This document shows, one piece after another, positions 52,650-63,135 of a stretch of 64,000 nucleotides of DNA; the stretch's first letter is position 1; every line of letters starts with the position of its first letter. Below the pieces are notes generated by a model. The model did no database searches. It was not told the DNA's origin and saw only the letters and a list, made by a program, of their open reading frames with translations. Origin of the DNA: Hymenobacter sp. BRD128 (GTDB taxonomy: Bacteria > Bacteroidota > Bacteroidia > Cytophagales > Hymenobacteraceae); contig NZ_CP053908.1 of the NCBI RefSeq assembly GCF_013256625.1, positions 3,534,001 to 3,598,000 of the forward strand, in the 5' to 3' direction. A program made the position numbers and the translations under genes.

Positions 52650-55600
52650 GTGCAAGTAGCTGATTTTCTTCGCCTTTACCGCCTCGACGCCGAGCTGCAA
52701 ACCCTGAGCGCCCGCCTGCTGGCTGCCTACAAGCCCGCCGAGCCCAGCCGCCCGGCCGACGACGCGGCCCGCGGCGGTGAGCTGCGCGTGCACCTACGGG
52801 GCCTGGTAGGTTCGCAGGATGCCGTGGTGGCCGCCGCCAGCGCCCACCACGCGCATCCCAACGTGTTTGTGCTGCACGACAAGGACGAAGCGGCGCTCTT
52901 CATGGCCGACCTGCGCCACCTGCTGCCCGACGGGCCGGAGGCGCTGCTGTTTCCGAGCTCCTACAAGCGGCCCTACGAGTTTGACGAAACCGAAAACGCC
53001 AACGTGCTGATGCGCGCCGAGGTGCTTAACCAGCTCAATGCCAGCCGGCAGGCTAGCGTGGCGGCGCTGGGGAAGGCCCCGCTCATCGTAACGTACCCGG
53101 AGGCGCTGAGCGAGAAGGTTATCAACCGCCAGAGCCTGGTGCAGAATACCTTCTCGGCTAAGGTGGGCGATAAGCTGGACGTGAATTTTTTGGGCGAGCT
53201 GCTCGGGCAGTATGACTTCGAAAAGGCTGATTTTGTGTACGAAGCGGGGCAATACGCCGTGCGTGGCGGCATCGTGGACGTGTTCAGCTACGCTAATGAG
53301 CTGCCCTATCGCCTCGAACTATTTGGCGATGAGATAGAAAGCATCCGCACGTTTAACCCCGAAACGCAGCTTTCGGTGGAGCCGCGCACCTCGGTGAGCA
53401 TTATTCCGAACGTGCAAACTAAGCTATTGCAGGAACGGCGCGAGTCGTTTCTGGAGTTTTTGCCGCGCACCAGCTGCCTGTGGGTCAAGGATGTGCGCCA
53501 GACGCTGGACGTGGTGACGGAACTGTTCGACAAGGCCGAAAGCAACTTTAAGCGCGTGCTGGACGAGGCTGGCGGAATGCAAATCGTGTCAAAGCCCAGC
53601 GACTTGTTTGAGAATGGCAAGAGCCTGAGAAAGTGCTTCGACGAGTTTGCCATTATTGAGTTTGGCAAGCGTTTTTACTTTAAGAATGCGCAGGAATTTC
53701 AGTTTGCGGCCAAGCCGCAGCCGAGTTTTAACAAGGATTTTGAGCGCCTGCTGAAGAACATCCGGGAAAATAAGGTGCGTGATTTCACCACCATTATCGC
53801 GGCCGACTCGGTGCGGCAGGCCGACCGCCTGCGCACGATTTTCGATGAGCTGGACCCGAATGTGCAGTTTCAGCACCTACTCATTGCCCTGCGCGAGGGC
53901 TTTATTGATGAGCAGCTGGGGCTAGCCGTGTACACTGACCACCAGTTGTTTGAGCGCTACTACCGGGCGCAGGAAACGCGCAAGTTCTCGAAGAAAAAGG
54001 CGCTCACTTTGCGCGAGCTCAAGACCCTGCAGCCCGGCGACTACGTGACGCACCAGGACTACGGCATTGCGCGCTTCGCGGGCCTGACGCAGGTGGAGAT
54101 AAACGGGCACGTGCAGGAGGCTATCCGGCTGGTTTACCGGGATGATGACGTGCTGACGGTGAGCATTCACGCGCTGCACAAGATTGCGAAGTACAGCGGG
54201 GCGGAAGGCTCGCCGCCTACCATGAGCAAGCTCGGCTCGCCGGAGTGGGAGAACAAGAAGAAGTCAGTTAAGAAAAAGGTGAAGGACATTGCGGCCGACC
54301 TTATCCGGCTGTATGCCAAGCGCAAGACGGCGCCGGGCTTTGCTTTTTCGAAGGATGACTTTTTACAGGCCGAACTGGAGTCGAGCTTCATTTACGAGGA
54401 CACGCCCGACCAGGCCAAGGCCACCGAGGACGTGAAGCAGGACATGCAGCAGCCCCACCCAATGGACCGGCTCGTGTGCGGCGACGTGGGCTTTGGCAAG
54501 ACGGAAATCGCCATTCGGGCGGCCTTTAAGGCGGCGGCTAATGGCAAGCAAGTGGCGGTGCTGGTGCCGACTACGATTTTGGCGATGCAGCACTACAAGA
54601 CCTTCCGCGACCGGCTAGCCAACTTCCCGGTGACGGTGGAGTACATCAACCGCTTCAAGACGCCCAAGCAGGTGAAGGAAACGATGGAGCGCGTGGCGGC
54701 GGGCCGCACTGATATTCTAATCGGCACGCACGCGCTGACCAATAAAAGGCTGCAATTCAAGGATTTGGGGCTGCTTATTATTGACGAGGAGCAGAAGTTT
54801 GGCGTCAAGACCAAGGACAAGCTCAAGGAAATTAAGGTGAACGTGGACACGCTCACGCTTTCGGCCACGCCGATACCACGCACCTTGCACTTTTCCTTGA
54901 TGGGTGCCCGCGATTTGAGCGTGATTGCCACGCCGCCACCCAACCGGCAGCCGGTGCAAACCGAGCTACACGTGTTTGACGAAACCCTGGTGCGCGATGC
55001 CATTGCGCGCGAGCTGAAGCGCGGCGGGCAGGCGTTTTTCGTGCACAACCGCATCAGCGACATCGTGGAGATGGCGGCCATGATAGTGCGCCTCGTGCCC
55101 AACGCCCGCGTGACCGTAGCCCACGGCCAGATGGAAGGCGACGAGCTGGAAAAGCGCATGATGAAGTTTGTGGAAGGCGAGTACGACGTGCTGGTTTCGA
55201 CCAACATCATTGAGAGCGGGCTGGATATTCCGAATGCTAACACCATCATTATCAACCGGGCGCACCTCACCGGCCTCTCCGACCTGCACCAGATGCGCGG
55301 CCGCGTGGGCCGCTCGAACCGCAAGGCCTACTGCTACCTGCTGACGCCGCCGGTGGCTAACCTGCCGGCCGATGCCCGCAAGCGCCTCAACACGCTGGAA
55401 GAGTTTTCGGACCTGGGGGCGGGCTTCAACGTGGCCATGCGCGACCTCGACATCCGGGGCGCGGGCAATTTGCTGGGCGGCGAGCAGTCGGGCTTTATCA
55501 ACGACCTCGGCTACGAAGCTTACCACCAGGTGCTCGATGAGGCGGTGCAGGAATTGAAGGAAACTGAGTTTCGGGACCTGTTTTTGGGTGAGGGCACGGC

Positions 55601-56123
55601 CGGCACCAGCCAGCAGCGCCTGCAACTGGCGGCCGGCGCGCTCAACGCGCCCAAGGAAACCCAGATTGAAACCGACCTGCCGGTGCTCATCCCGGACACC
55701 TACGTCAACAATGTATCGGAGCGCCTGCAGCTCTACGCCAAGCTCGACCGGACGCAGAAGCCGGAGGAGCTAGCCAAGCTAGTGGCCAGCATGACCGACC
55801 GCTTCGGGCCGCTGCCCGAGCAGGTGCAGCAGCTCGTGGACATCGTGAAGCTGCGCTGGCAGGCTAGCCGCCTGGGCTTCGACAAGCTGACCCTGAAGCG
55901 TGAAACGCTGCGCGCCTACGTGCCCGCCGGGGCCGGGCACGAGGCATACTTCCAAGGCGAGCAGTTTGGGCAGATTCTGAATTTCGTGCAGACGCACCCG
56001 CGCACGGCCCGCATGAAAGACCAGAAGGATAAGCTGCAAGTCACCATCGACGGCATCAAGAACGTGGGCATGGCTCAGCGCCTGCTCGTGGAGCTAGGGG
56101 CCGCCGAGATGGTGCTGGCGTAA
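52650..56123 (+). CDS. mfd: Transcription-repair coupling factor
   Basis: A 1157-residue Mfd, which removes stalled RNA polymerase and recruits UvrA. N-terminal UvrB-like region: ALLFPSSYKRPYEFDETENAN-type segment and YAVRGGIVDVFSYANELPYR. RNA-polymerase-binding region: LKTLQPGDYVTHQDYGIARF. Helicase: RLVCGDVGFGKTEIA (Walker A), IIDEEQKFGVKTK (DEEQ), LSATPIPRTLHFSL, STNIIESGLDIPNANTII and QMRGRVGRSNRKAYCY. The C-terminal TRCF domain ends at LGAAEMVLA. Start GTG at 52650. Length is normal. Confidence 0.97.
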   Translation: MQVADFLRLYRLDAELQTLSARLLAAYKPAEPSRPADDAARGGELRVHLRGLVGSQDAVVAAASAHHAHPNVFVLHDKDEAALFMADLRHLLPDGPEALLFPSSYKRPYEFDETENANVLMRAEVLNQLNASRQASVAALGKAPLIVTYPEALSEKVINRQSLVQNTFSAKVGDKLDVNFLGELLGQYDFEKADFVYEAGQYAVRGGIVDVFSYANELPYRLELFGDEIESIRTFNPETQLSVEPRTSVSIIPNVQTKLLQERRESFLEFLPRTSCLWVKDVRQTLDVVTELFDKAESNFKRVLDEAGGMQIVSKPSDLFENGKSLRKCFDEFAIIEFGKRFYFKNAQEFQFAAKPQPSFNKDFERLLKNIRENKVRDFTTIIAADSVRQADRLRTIFDELDPNVQFQHLLIALREGFIDEQLGLAVYTDHQLFERYYRAQETRKFSKKKALTLRELKTLQPGDYVTHQDYGIARFAGLTQVEINGHVQEAIRLVYRDDDVLTVSIHALHKIAKYSGAEGSPPTMSKLGSPEWENKKKSVKKKVKDIAADLIRLYAKRKTAPGFAFSKDDFLQAELESSFIYEDTPDQAKATEDVKQDMQQPHPMDRLVCGDVGFGKTEIAIRAAFKAAANGKQVAVLVPTTILAMQHYKTFRDRLANFPVTVEYINRFKTPKQVKETMERVAAGRTDILIGTHALTNKRLQFKDLGLLIIDEEQKFGVKTKDKLKEIKVNVDTLTLSATPIPRTLHFSLMGARDLSVIATPPPNRQPVQTELHVFDETLVRDAIARELKRGGQAFFVHNRISDIVEMAAMIVRLVPNARVTVAHGQMEGDELEKRMMKFVEGEYDVLVSTNIIESGLDIPNANTIIINRAHLTGLSDLHQMRGRVGRSNRKAYCYLLTPPVANLPADARKRLNTLEEFSDLGAGFNVAMRDLDIRGAGNLLGGEQSGFINDLGYEAYHQVLDEAVQELKETEFRDLFLGEGTAGTSQQRLQLAAGALNAPKETQIETDLPVLIPDTYVNNVSERLQLYAKLDRTQKPEELAKLVASMTDRFGPLPEQVQQLVDIVKLRWQASRLGFDKLTLKRETLRAYVPAGAGHEAYFQGEQFGQILNFVQTHPRTARMKDQKDKLQVTIDGIKNVGMAQRLLVELGAAEMVLA

Positions 56124-56138
56124 GCAACTGATGCATAG

Positions 56139-56180
56139 AAAAGCGGGCTTCGGTAGTGATGGCTACCGAAGCCCGCTTTT
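56139..56180. terminator. Bidirectional hairpin terminator
   Basis: Eighteen-base perfect arms (56139-56156 and 56163-56180, AAAAGCGGGCTTCGGTAG and complement) between the convergent mfd and TonB-plug genes. Confidence 0.88.
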
Positions 56181-56191
56181 TGCAGGTCTAG

Positions 56192-58749
56192 CTAGCGCGA
56201 TTTGGGCGCTACGTAGATGGTGGCTTTGCCCTGGCTAGGGTCGCCGGCCAGGCTGACGCCTTCGGTGGCAATCTGGAAATTACCGCCGCCGTCGGCCGTA
56301 TAAAACAGAAACTCACCCTGGCCCTTGAGGTCGGTGCTGAAGGTGGGGTCCCAGTAGAGGGTGAGGCGGCGCGGGTCGGAGGCGGGGGCATTCAGGACGG
56401 GCGCGCCGTAGCGCGGCTGGTAAAACTCCCGGGCCTGGTAGTAGCCGGGCAGCTTTATTACCAAGAGGCCGGGGCTAGGACCTTTATCTGCGCCCTTGTA
56501 GTTCTTGTCGCCGCGCTTGGTATACACGGCAATAACCCCGCCGTTGGAGCCGGCACCGAAAATGGCGGCTTCGGGCCCTTTAAAGACTTCTACGCTTTCC
56601 ACCTGATTGGCGGGGATGGAGCTGATGGCATCGTCATCGACCTTCATGCCATCCAAGATGAAGATGGGTGAGCCGGACCCGCGAATCTGCACGTTCATGT
56701 TGGGCGGCGAGCCCGATATGGTGAGGCCCGCCACGCGGCCCTGTAGCACCTGAAAAATACTCAGGCCCGACTGCGCCGAAAGGTTATTAGCGAAGTCGAT
56801 GACAGTGTTAGCCACCGCGCCGTAGAGGCGGCGGGTATCGTCGCGGGCTACGAGCTCTTTTTTGCCGGTCACGGCCACATTGCCGAGCTGCACGGTGCGC
56901 GCCACGTAAGCATCAGGATTATTCTGGCGCTCCTGCACCTGCTGCTGGCGGCTGCGGCGCAGGTAGTCGGCCACGCCGGGCGGCGCGGCGGCCAGGGGTG
57001 GTAGCGGCGGCAGAGGCGCCCCGAAGGTAGGCGGCCCCAGGTCGGGCCGAATCATGACATTGCTGCCGCCCGTCTGGCGCCGCGCCTGCAAGGTTATCAC
57101 GGCCGTGTCGCGGCCCGGAAAGCCCGTGAAGTTGAAGCGCCCATCGGGCCCGGTAGTAGCCGTGAGTACGCTGCGCGCAGGCTTGCTTTGGATAAAGGTA
57201 AGCTGGCTATTGGCAATGCCCTGCTGGCCCATGCCGGTGACCCGGCCAGAGAGGCTCAACGATTGCTCGGCGGGGTAGGTAATGGGTGGCGGCGTGGGCC
57301 CCAGCACCTGTTTCCACACGTAGCGGCGCCAGCCCTGGGTGAGCAGCAGGTTGTCGAGGGCCTGGGCGGTTTCGGGGTTGGTGTTCTGGAAGTAGTACGC
57401 CGGATTTTCGACGTAGCCGGCCAGGTCGGAGGTCAGCAATAGATTGGTGGCCACGTTGCCGGCCTCGGGGTCGAGGCTAGCCGCGCCCGCCTCGGCCACG
57501 GCCACCGAGAGGTGCGTAGCTACCGGCTGGCCACCAGCATCCTGCACCTGCACTTTCACGTGCACGGGGTCGTGGGGGCATAGGCGGCGCGGTCGGGCGT
57601 GAGCACCACGCGCAAAGCGGGCTGCCCCCGCAGCACGAAGGCTAGCCGCTCGGCCTGCGGCGTGCTTTGCGCATCAAACAGCGTAAAGTGCAGAATGCCA
57701 TTGGGGTAGCGCGCCTTGGCCACCTTCCAGGTCACGGGCGCACCGTCGTCGGTGATGGGGCGCGGCACCAGGCCAATGAGAAAGCCGCGCACCTCGGTAA
57801 GCAGCATTACCGGGCCGGGTACCGGGGCGCCGGGCGTGCCCCGGTAGCGCGCCTCCACGGTGTAGCTGTCGCCGGCATCGGCCACGTGCAGCGCGTAGCC
57901 GGTGGGCTGCACGGCGGGCAGCGGGTAGTCGGCGCTGGTGCCGTCGGGCAGCTTCACGCGGGCGTGGTAGCGCTGGCCGGCGGCGGGCGTAAAGCTGAGC
58001 CGCCCCATGCCCGCGTGCGGCGTGGCAAACACCGCCACCACGGGCTGGCCTTTCTCATCCAGCACCTGGCCGCTTACCACGGCCCCGCGCCCGCTGGCCG
58101 CCTGCGCCTTGATGCCCACCGTAGCTGGCAGGCCCGCCACCAGGGCGCCTCCTTCGGGGAAGAACTGCACATCGACCTTGCCGGCGGGCAGCACGCTGGA
58201 TTTTACGGCGGCCTTGGTAGCGGGGCCGGCGTCAGCCCCAACGGCGGCGGTCTGGTCGGGCGAGGCGGGCCACACTTGCAGGCGCCGCTCATACACGTAG
58301 TTGGGGCCGGCATTGAGCATCCAGCTGGTGTAGGCGCGCAGCAGATAAGTGCCGGCCAGCAGGCTGTCGTTCAGCTCGATATCGCCGGCGGCACGGCCGC
58401 CCACCAGGCGCAGCGTGCGGCGCACTACCACCCGGCGCTCGGGCGAGAGCAAATCGACGTGCAGCACCTTGCTCAGCGTATCGGGCCGGTGGCGCAGGGC
58501 ATCGACCACGTAGGCGCTGAACCAGATGGTTTCGCCGGTGCCGTAGGCAGGGCGGTCGAGGTGCAGGTAGGTTTTTTCGGGCACCGTGGCGGCATAGTAG
58601 GCGCTCAGCTTCTCGGCAATAACGCGGATGGGATTGTCGTCGGCCGGCCGGCGGAAGGCCATCAGGGCCGACGCGCCCACCACCAGCGGCACCAGCCACG
58701 TGCGCAATCGCTTGATTGCGCGCGGGTTGGCCATAATTTTATCTTTCAT
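56192..58749 (-). CDS. Macroglobulin-like and TonB-plug domain protein (apparent frameshift)
   Basis: An exported protein with an N-terminal membrane/signal segment (RTWLVPLVVGASALMAF). The first half has macroglobulin MG2-like motifs (VPEKTYLHLDRPAYGTGETI, LLAGTYLLRAYTSWMLNAG). The second half has a carboxypeptidase-like fold (SLSGRVTGMGQQGIANSQL) and a TonB plug domain (GSGSPIFILDGMKVDD, VESVEVFKGPEAAIFGAGS). There is no beta-barrel after the plug. The frame breaks in the G run 57574-57578 (plus strand). One added base restores AYAPHDPVHVKVQVQD and gives 852 residues. Such proteins are common in Bacteroidota, function unknown. ATG at 58749 preferred over 58734. Confidence 0.86.
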
Positions 58750-58851
58750 AGTAAACAGCAAAAGCAGCGCTAGCCCGGCGCACCTACAAGCCTACGCCGG
58801 GCGGGGTGGCGAAAGTATGAAGCAATAGCCTAGCCAGCCGCTTGCGCACTA

Positions 58852-58881
58852 AAAAGCCCCGGCACTGGGGCACCGGGGCTT
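58852..58881 (-). terminator. Hairpin terminator after DsbA-family gene
   Basis: AAAAGCCCCGG (58852-58862) pairs with CCGGGGCTT (58873-58881). On the minus strand it ends in a T run and follows the DsbA-type gene. Confidence 0.78.
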
Positions 58882-58908
58882 GCGGCAATCTGCCTGAAAA
58901 TCGGTTAC

Positions 58909-59607
58909 TTAGTCGCAGCCCTCGGGGCCGCAGGCGGGGCCGTCGGCCAGCACGGTGGGCTGGGCTTTGGGGTGGGCCTCGGCCCACACGGTACCGAGCA
59001 CTTCGGCAAATACTTCGCTGGGCTGGGCGCCCGACACGGCGTATTTATCGTCGAAGACGAAGAAGGGCACGCCGCGCACGCCGATTTGCTGGGCCTCGTA
59101 CTCGTCGCGGCGCACCTCGTTGGCGTAGGTGCCAGCCAGCAGGGCCTGGCGGGCCGCGTCGGCATCGAGGCTGATTTCGGCGGCCAGGCTAGCCAGGGTA
59201 TCGAGCGAGTTCAGGTCCTGGCCTTCGAGGTAGTAGGCCGCGAAGAGGCGCTCTTTCATCTCGCCCTGCTGGCCGTGGTGGGCCGCAAAGTGGATGAGCT
59301 GGTGGGCCAGAAAGGTATTGGCCGGAATGGTTTTGTCGAAGTCGTAGGCCAGGCCTACTTCTTTGGCAATCTGCGTCATCTGGTCGCCCATGCGGCGGCC
59401 TTCAGCTTCGGATACGCCTTTTTTCTTGGCTAGCGAGGCGTGGATGCTCTCGCCGGGCACGGGCACGAAGTCGGGCGTGAGCTGGAAGCTTTTCCACTCA
59501 ATCTGCACGTCGTCGCGGTGGGCAAACTCGCCCAGGGCGTTCTCAAACTTGCGCTTGCCGACGTAGCAGAACGGGCATACCACGTCGGACCAGATTTCAA
59601 CTTTCAT
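58909..59607 (-). CDS. DsbA family oxidoreductase (FrnE-like)
   Basis: A 232-residue DsbA-like protein without a signal peptide, so cytoplasmic. The N-terminal active site is [14 protein letters not shown] (CPFC). The helical insertion has [20 protein letters not shown], and the cis-Pro segment is [21 protein letters not shown]. The FrnE subgroup acts in redox and oxidative stress responses. The tail has two extra cysteines (ACGPEGCD). Upstream on the other strand is an aldo/keto reductase gene. Confidence 0.93.
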   Translation of the reverse strand: MKVEIWSDVVCPFCYVGKRKFENALGEFAHRDDVQIEWKSFQLTPDFVPVPGESIHASLAKKKGVSEAEGRRMGDQMTQIAKEVGLAYDFDKTIPANTFLAHQLIHFAAHHGQQGEMKERLFAAYYLEGQDLNSLDTLASLAAEISLDADAARQALLAGTYANEVRRDEYEAQQIGVRGVPFFVFDDKYAVSGAQPSEVFAEVLGTVWAEAHPKAQPTVLADGPACGPEGCD

Positions 59608-59796
59608 AGGACTAGCGGGCTAGGTAATAATCGGAACAGCACGAAGCGGCCAGGGCCACTAAATGTTTAGTTGCTCAGCTGCTTACCCCCGGTGGGCGGC
59701 CCGCGTTCGGCCCGGCGGGGCTAGCCGGGCCGTAACCTTCGGCGGGCCGGCGGGGTTAGCACAAACGACTTTTCAAGCATTCGCTTTTCTTAACTT

Positions 59797-60789
59797 ATGG
59801 ACTATCAGAAATTAGGCTCGTCCGACGTCCGCGTTTCGCGCATCACTTTTGGCAGCTGGGCGGCCGGCGGCTGGATGTGGGGCGGCACCGAGCAAAATGA
59901 CGCCGTGGGCGCCATTCACGCCGCCCATGACCTCGGGGTGACCAGCATTGACACGGCCCCGGTCTACGGCATGGGCCTGAGCGAGCAGATTGTGGGCGAG
60001 GCCATCAAGAGCCTGCCGCGCGACAAGGTGCAGATTTTGACCAAGTTCGGCATGCGCTGGGACCAGCCCAAGGGCGACTTCGCCATGAAAACCAAGGACA
60101 ACCAAGGCCGCGACCTCGATGTGTATAAGTACGCCAGCCGCGACAGCATCATCAAGGAATGCGAGGAAAGCCTCAAGCGCCTGGGCACCGACTACATCGA
60201 CCTTTACCAGCAGCACTGGCCCGACGTGACTACACCCATTGCCGAAACGATGGAGGCCGTGCAGCGCCTCATCGAGCAAGGCAAGGTGCGGGCCGCCGGC
60301 GTGAGCAACTACTCGGTGGCCCAGCTGGAGGAAGCTGAGAAGACGCTGACCCTAGCCAGCAACCAGGTGCCGTACAGCATGTTGCGCCGCGACATTGAGA
60401 AAGACGTGGTGCCCTACGCGCAGCAGCACAACCAAGCCATCTTGGTCTACAGCCCCTTGCAGCTAGGTCTGCTGACCGGCAAAATGAAGCCCGGCCAGCA
60501 TTTCGACGCCAGCGACCTGCGCAGCACCAACCGCCTCTTCAAGCCCGAGGCAGTGACGAAGGTCAATGAGTTTCTGAACAAAATTCGGCCCCTGGCCGAA
60601 ACCAAAAACGCCACCCTGGGCCAGCTCGTGCTGCGCTGGACGCTGGCGCAGCCCGGCATCACGGTGGTGCTGGTGGGCGCCCGCAACCCCGAACAGGCCG
60701 TGCAAAACGCCCGCGCGATGGACGTGCAGCTGAGCTTCGAGGAGGTCGATTTTATCAATAAACAGCTGGCTAGCCTGCAATTGGGCTAG
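59797..60789 (+). CDS. Aldo/keto reductase
   Basis: A 330-residue aldo/keto reductase with a TIM-barrel and NADPH use expected. The catalytic tetrad is Asp and Tyr in DTAPVYGMG, Lys in ILTKFG and His in YQQHWPD. NADPH-binding residues are near the C-terminus ([17 protein letters not shown]). [13 protein letters not shown] is conserved. Substrate unknown. It faces the convergent quinone-oxidoreductase-like gene. Confidence 0.94.
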   Translation: MDYQKLGSSDVRVSRITFGSWAAGGWMWGGTEQNDAVGAIHAAHDLGVTSIDTAPVYGMGLSEQIVGEAIKSLPRDKVQILTKFGMRWDQPKGDFAMKTKDNQGRDLDVYKYASRDSIIKECEESLKRLGTDYIDLYQQHWPDVTTPIAETMEAVQRLIEQGKVRAAGVSNYSVAQLEEAEKTLTLASNQVPYSMLRRDIEKDVVPYAQQHNQAILVYSPLQLGLLTGKMKPGQHFDASDLRSTNRLFKPEAVTKVNEFLNKIRPLAETKNATLGQLVLRWTLAQPGITVVLVGARNPEQAVQNARAMDVQLSFEEVDFINKQLASLQLG

Positions 60790-60809
60790 CCAGCTGCCTC
60801 CCCCGTTGG

Positions 60810-61820
60810 CTAGCCCACGCGTACCACAATCTTGCCGAAGTGCGCGCCGCTGCCCATGTGGGCCAGTGCATCGGGCACTTTATCAAACGCAAACACCTCG
60901 CTGATAACGGGCTTTACTTGGTTGCTATCGAAGGCTTTAAGGAGGTCGGCCAGCATCTGGGTGCTGCCTACGTAGATGCCTTGCAGGCGCTGCGTGAGCA
61001 GCGGCACCATGCGCAGGTTGGGCGCCTCGTCGCTAGGCGACACCTGGCCAATCTGAAACACCGTGCCGCCCGGCTTGAGGGCGCGCAGCGAGCGGGCCAT
61101 CTGGCCGGCCACTTCGAGCACGTAGGTGGCGCCTTCGCCCTGGGTTAGCTCGCGCACTTTGTCTTCCCAGTTGGGCGTGGTTTTGTAGTTGATGCCGTGG
61201 TCGGCCCCGAGGGCTTTTGCCTGGGCTAGCTTCTCATCCGAGCTGGAGGTGATAATCACTTGGGCACCAAAGAGCTTGGCGATTTGGAGGCCGAAGATGG
61301 AGACGCCGCCCGTGCCTTGCAGCAGCACCGTGTCGCCGGGCCGCAGCCGGGCCTGCTCGACCAGCGAGTGCCAAGCCGTGACGCCCGCGCAGGGAAAGGC
61401 CGCGGCTTCCTCAAACGAGAACGAGTCGGGCACTTTCACCACCGCGCTTTCGGGGAAGGCCACGTACTCGGCCAGCACGCCATCGGTGCTGCCGCCCAGC
61501 GAGCGGTGCACCTTGACAGCCGTGAAGGCGCCGTCGGCCCAATCGGGAAAGAAGTTGACGGCCACGCGGTCGCCGACCTGAAACCGGGTAACGCCCGCAC
61601 CCACCGCCGTCACCACGCCGGCCGCGTCGCTGAACGGAATCATGGGTAACTTCTCGCCGGGGTAGCCAAACCAGCCGTTGGCCAACGCCCAGTCGCGGTA
61701 GTTGAGCGATACGGCTTTAACTTGAATTTTCACCTCGTAGTCGCGGGCGGTGGGCTCGTCAAAATCGCCCAGCTTGAAGTTGGCGAGGCTTTTGGGTTCG
61801 TGCAGTTTATACGCTTTCAT
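60810..61820 (-). CDS. NAD(P)-dependent alcohol dehydrogenase, quinone-oxidoreductase-like
   Basis: A 336-residue member of the medium-chain dehydrogenase/reductase superfamily. N-terminal barrel: VKAVSLNYRDWALANGW, PFSDAAGVVTAVGAGVTRF. The Rossmann site is LLQGTGGVSIFGLQIAKLFG (close to GTGGVxxFG) with SSSDEKLAQAKALGADHGI. The usual zinc ligands (Cys, His) of alcohol dehydrogenases are not all present, so it is more like zinc-independent quinone reductases. Reaction probably an NADPH-dependent reduction. Single gene. Confidence 0.9.
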   Translation of the reverse strand: MKAYKLHEPKSLANFKLGDFDEPTARDYEVKIQVKAVSLNYRDWALANGWFGYPGEKLPMIPFSDAAGVVTAVGAGVTRFQVGDRVAVNFFPDWADGAFTAVKVHRSLGGSTDGVLAEYVAFPESAVVKVPDSFSFEEAAAFPCAGVTAWHSLVEQARLRPGDTVLLQGTGGVSIFGLQIAKLFGAQVIITSSSDEKLAQAKALGADHGINYKTTPNWEDKVRELTQGEGATYVLEVAGQMARSLRALKPGGTVFQIGQVSPSDEAPNLRMVPLLTQRLQGIYVGSTQMLADLLKAFDSNQVKPVISEVFAFDKVPDALAHMGSGAHFGKIVVRVG

Positions 61821-62017
61821 GATAACCAGAAAGGGGCCAGGCGGCCCCGTGTGAGAACCGTAGCAACAAGCGGAACCCCGGAAGGTCTAGCCCGGCGGGC
61901 AAAATCAGTCGCTAGCCCCGACCCGGCTTGCGTAGTGCCGGGCCGGCGGCCAGCTTGTGCGCTGCCGCGCCAAGTTGCCCGCCGGCGGTAGTTTTGGTCT
62001 TCTCCCCCGTTGCCGCC

Positions 62018-63103
62018 ATGCCCCTGCCCTACCGCCGCCTCGTCGTCAAAATCGGTTCCAACGTGCTCGCCCAGCCCAACGGCCTGCCCGACGAGGACCG
62101 CATGGCCCAGCTGGTGGCCCAGGTAGTGGGCCTCAAAAGCCAGGGCTGCGAAATCATTCTGGTATCGTCGGGGGCGGTGGCGGCGGGGCGCAGCCTCATC
62201 ACGCTGCCGCCCAAGGCCGATGCCGTGCGCAGCCGCCAGCTGCTGGCCGCCGTGGGTCAGGTAAAGCTGCTGAGCCTCTACGCCGCGCTGCTGGCCCCGC
62301 ACGGCCTGCTGGGCGCCCAGGTGCTGGTAACCAAGGAGGATTTCCGCGACCGCCAGCACTACCTCAACATGCGCAACTGCTTTCAGGAATTGCTCCAGCA
62401 GAACGTCATTCCCATTGTCAATGAGAACGATGTGATTTCGGTAACCGAGCTGATGTTTACCGACAACGACGAGCTGGCCGGCCTGGTGGCGAGCATGCTC
62501 AATGCCGACGCGCTCCTCATTCTGAGCAACGTGGATGGTATTTTCGACGGCGACCCTGGCCGGCCGGGCGCGCAGGTTATCCGCCGCATCGCGCCGCACG
62601 ACACCAGCTTTGCCGAGTTCGTGCAGGCCACGCGCTCGCAGTTTGGGCGCGGCGGCATGCTCACCAAGTGCTCCATTGCCCACAAGGTGGCCGGGCTGGG
62701 CATCAGCGTGCACATCGCCAATGGCAAAACGCCGGACATTCTGCCTAATATCTTGAATGAAAGCGCTGTCAACACTTGGTTTCAACCCAGCAAAAAGGCC
62801 TCGGGCACCAAGAAGTGGCTGGCCCACGCCCAGGCCGCCCAGGCCACCGTGCACGTAAACGCCGGCGCCCGCGCCGCCCTGCTAGCCCCCGCCAAGGCCA
62901 CCAGCCTGCTGCCGGTGGGCGCGACGCGCATCGACGGCGATTTTCAGAAAGGTGACCTCATCCGGCTCGTCGATGAAGCCGGCCACCCGCTGGGCCTGGG
63001 CCTGGCCGAGTACGGCGCCGACAAGGCCCGCGAGCGCCTGGGCCAGCACGGCCAGCGCCCGCTGGTGCACTACGATTATCTGTTTTTAACTACTGAAAGC
63101 TAA
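62018..63103 (+). CDS. proB: Glutamate 5-kinase
   Basis: A 361-residue ProB, first step of proline synthesis (ATP + glutamate to glutamyl-5-phosphate). The kinase domain has VVKIGSNVLAQPNG, ILVSSGAVAAGRSL, NENDVISVTELMFTDNDELAG and LSNVDGIFDGDPG, with RGGMLTKCSIAHKVAGLG. A C-terminal PUA domain follows (LLPVGATRIDGDFQKGDL). The ATG at 62018 gives the family start MPLPYRRLVVKIG. A TAGTTTTG box (61989-61996) upstream could be the -7 element. proA follows 32 bases later in the same direction, so they form a proBA operon. Confidence 0.96.
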   Translation: MPLPYRRLVVKIGSNVLAQPNGLPDEDRMAQLVAQVVGLKSQGCEIILVSSGAVAAGRSLITLPPKADAVRSRQLLAAVGQVKLLSLYAALLAPHGLLGAQVLVTKEDFRDRQHYLNMRNCFQELLQQNVIPIVNENDVISVTELMFTDNDELAGLVASMLNADALLILSNVDGIFDGDPGRPGAQVIRRIAPHDTSFAEFVQATRSQFGRGGMLTKCSIAHKVAGLGISVHIANGKTPDILPNILNESAVNTWFQPSKKASGTKKWLAHAQAAQATVHVNAGARAALLAPAKATSLLPVGATRIDGDFQKGDLIRLVDEAGHPLGLGLAEYGADKARERLGQHGQRPLVHYDYLFLTTES

Positions 63104-63135
63104 GCAATTGCCTAGCAGCGCCAGCGCCTGTTTTT

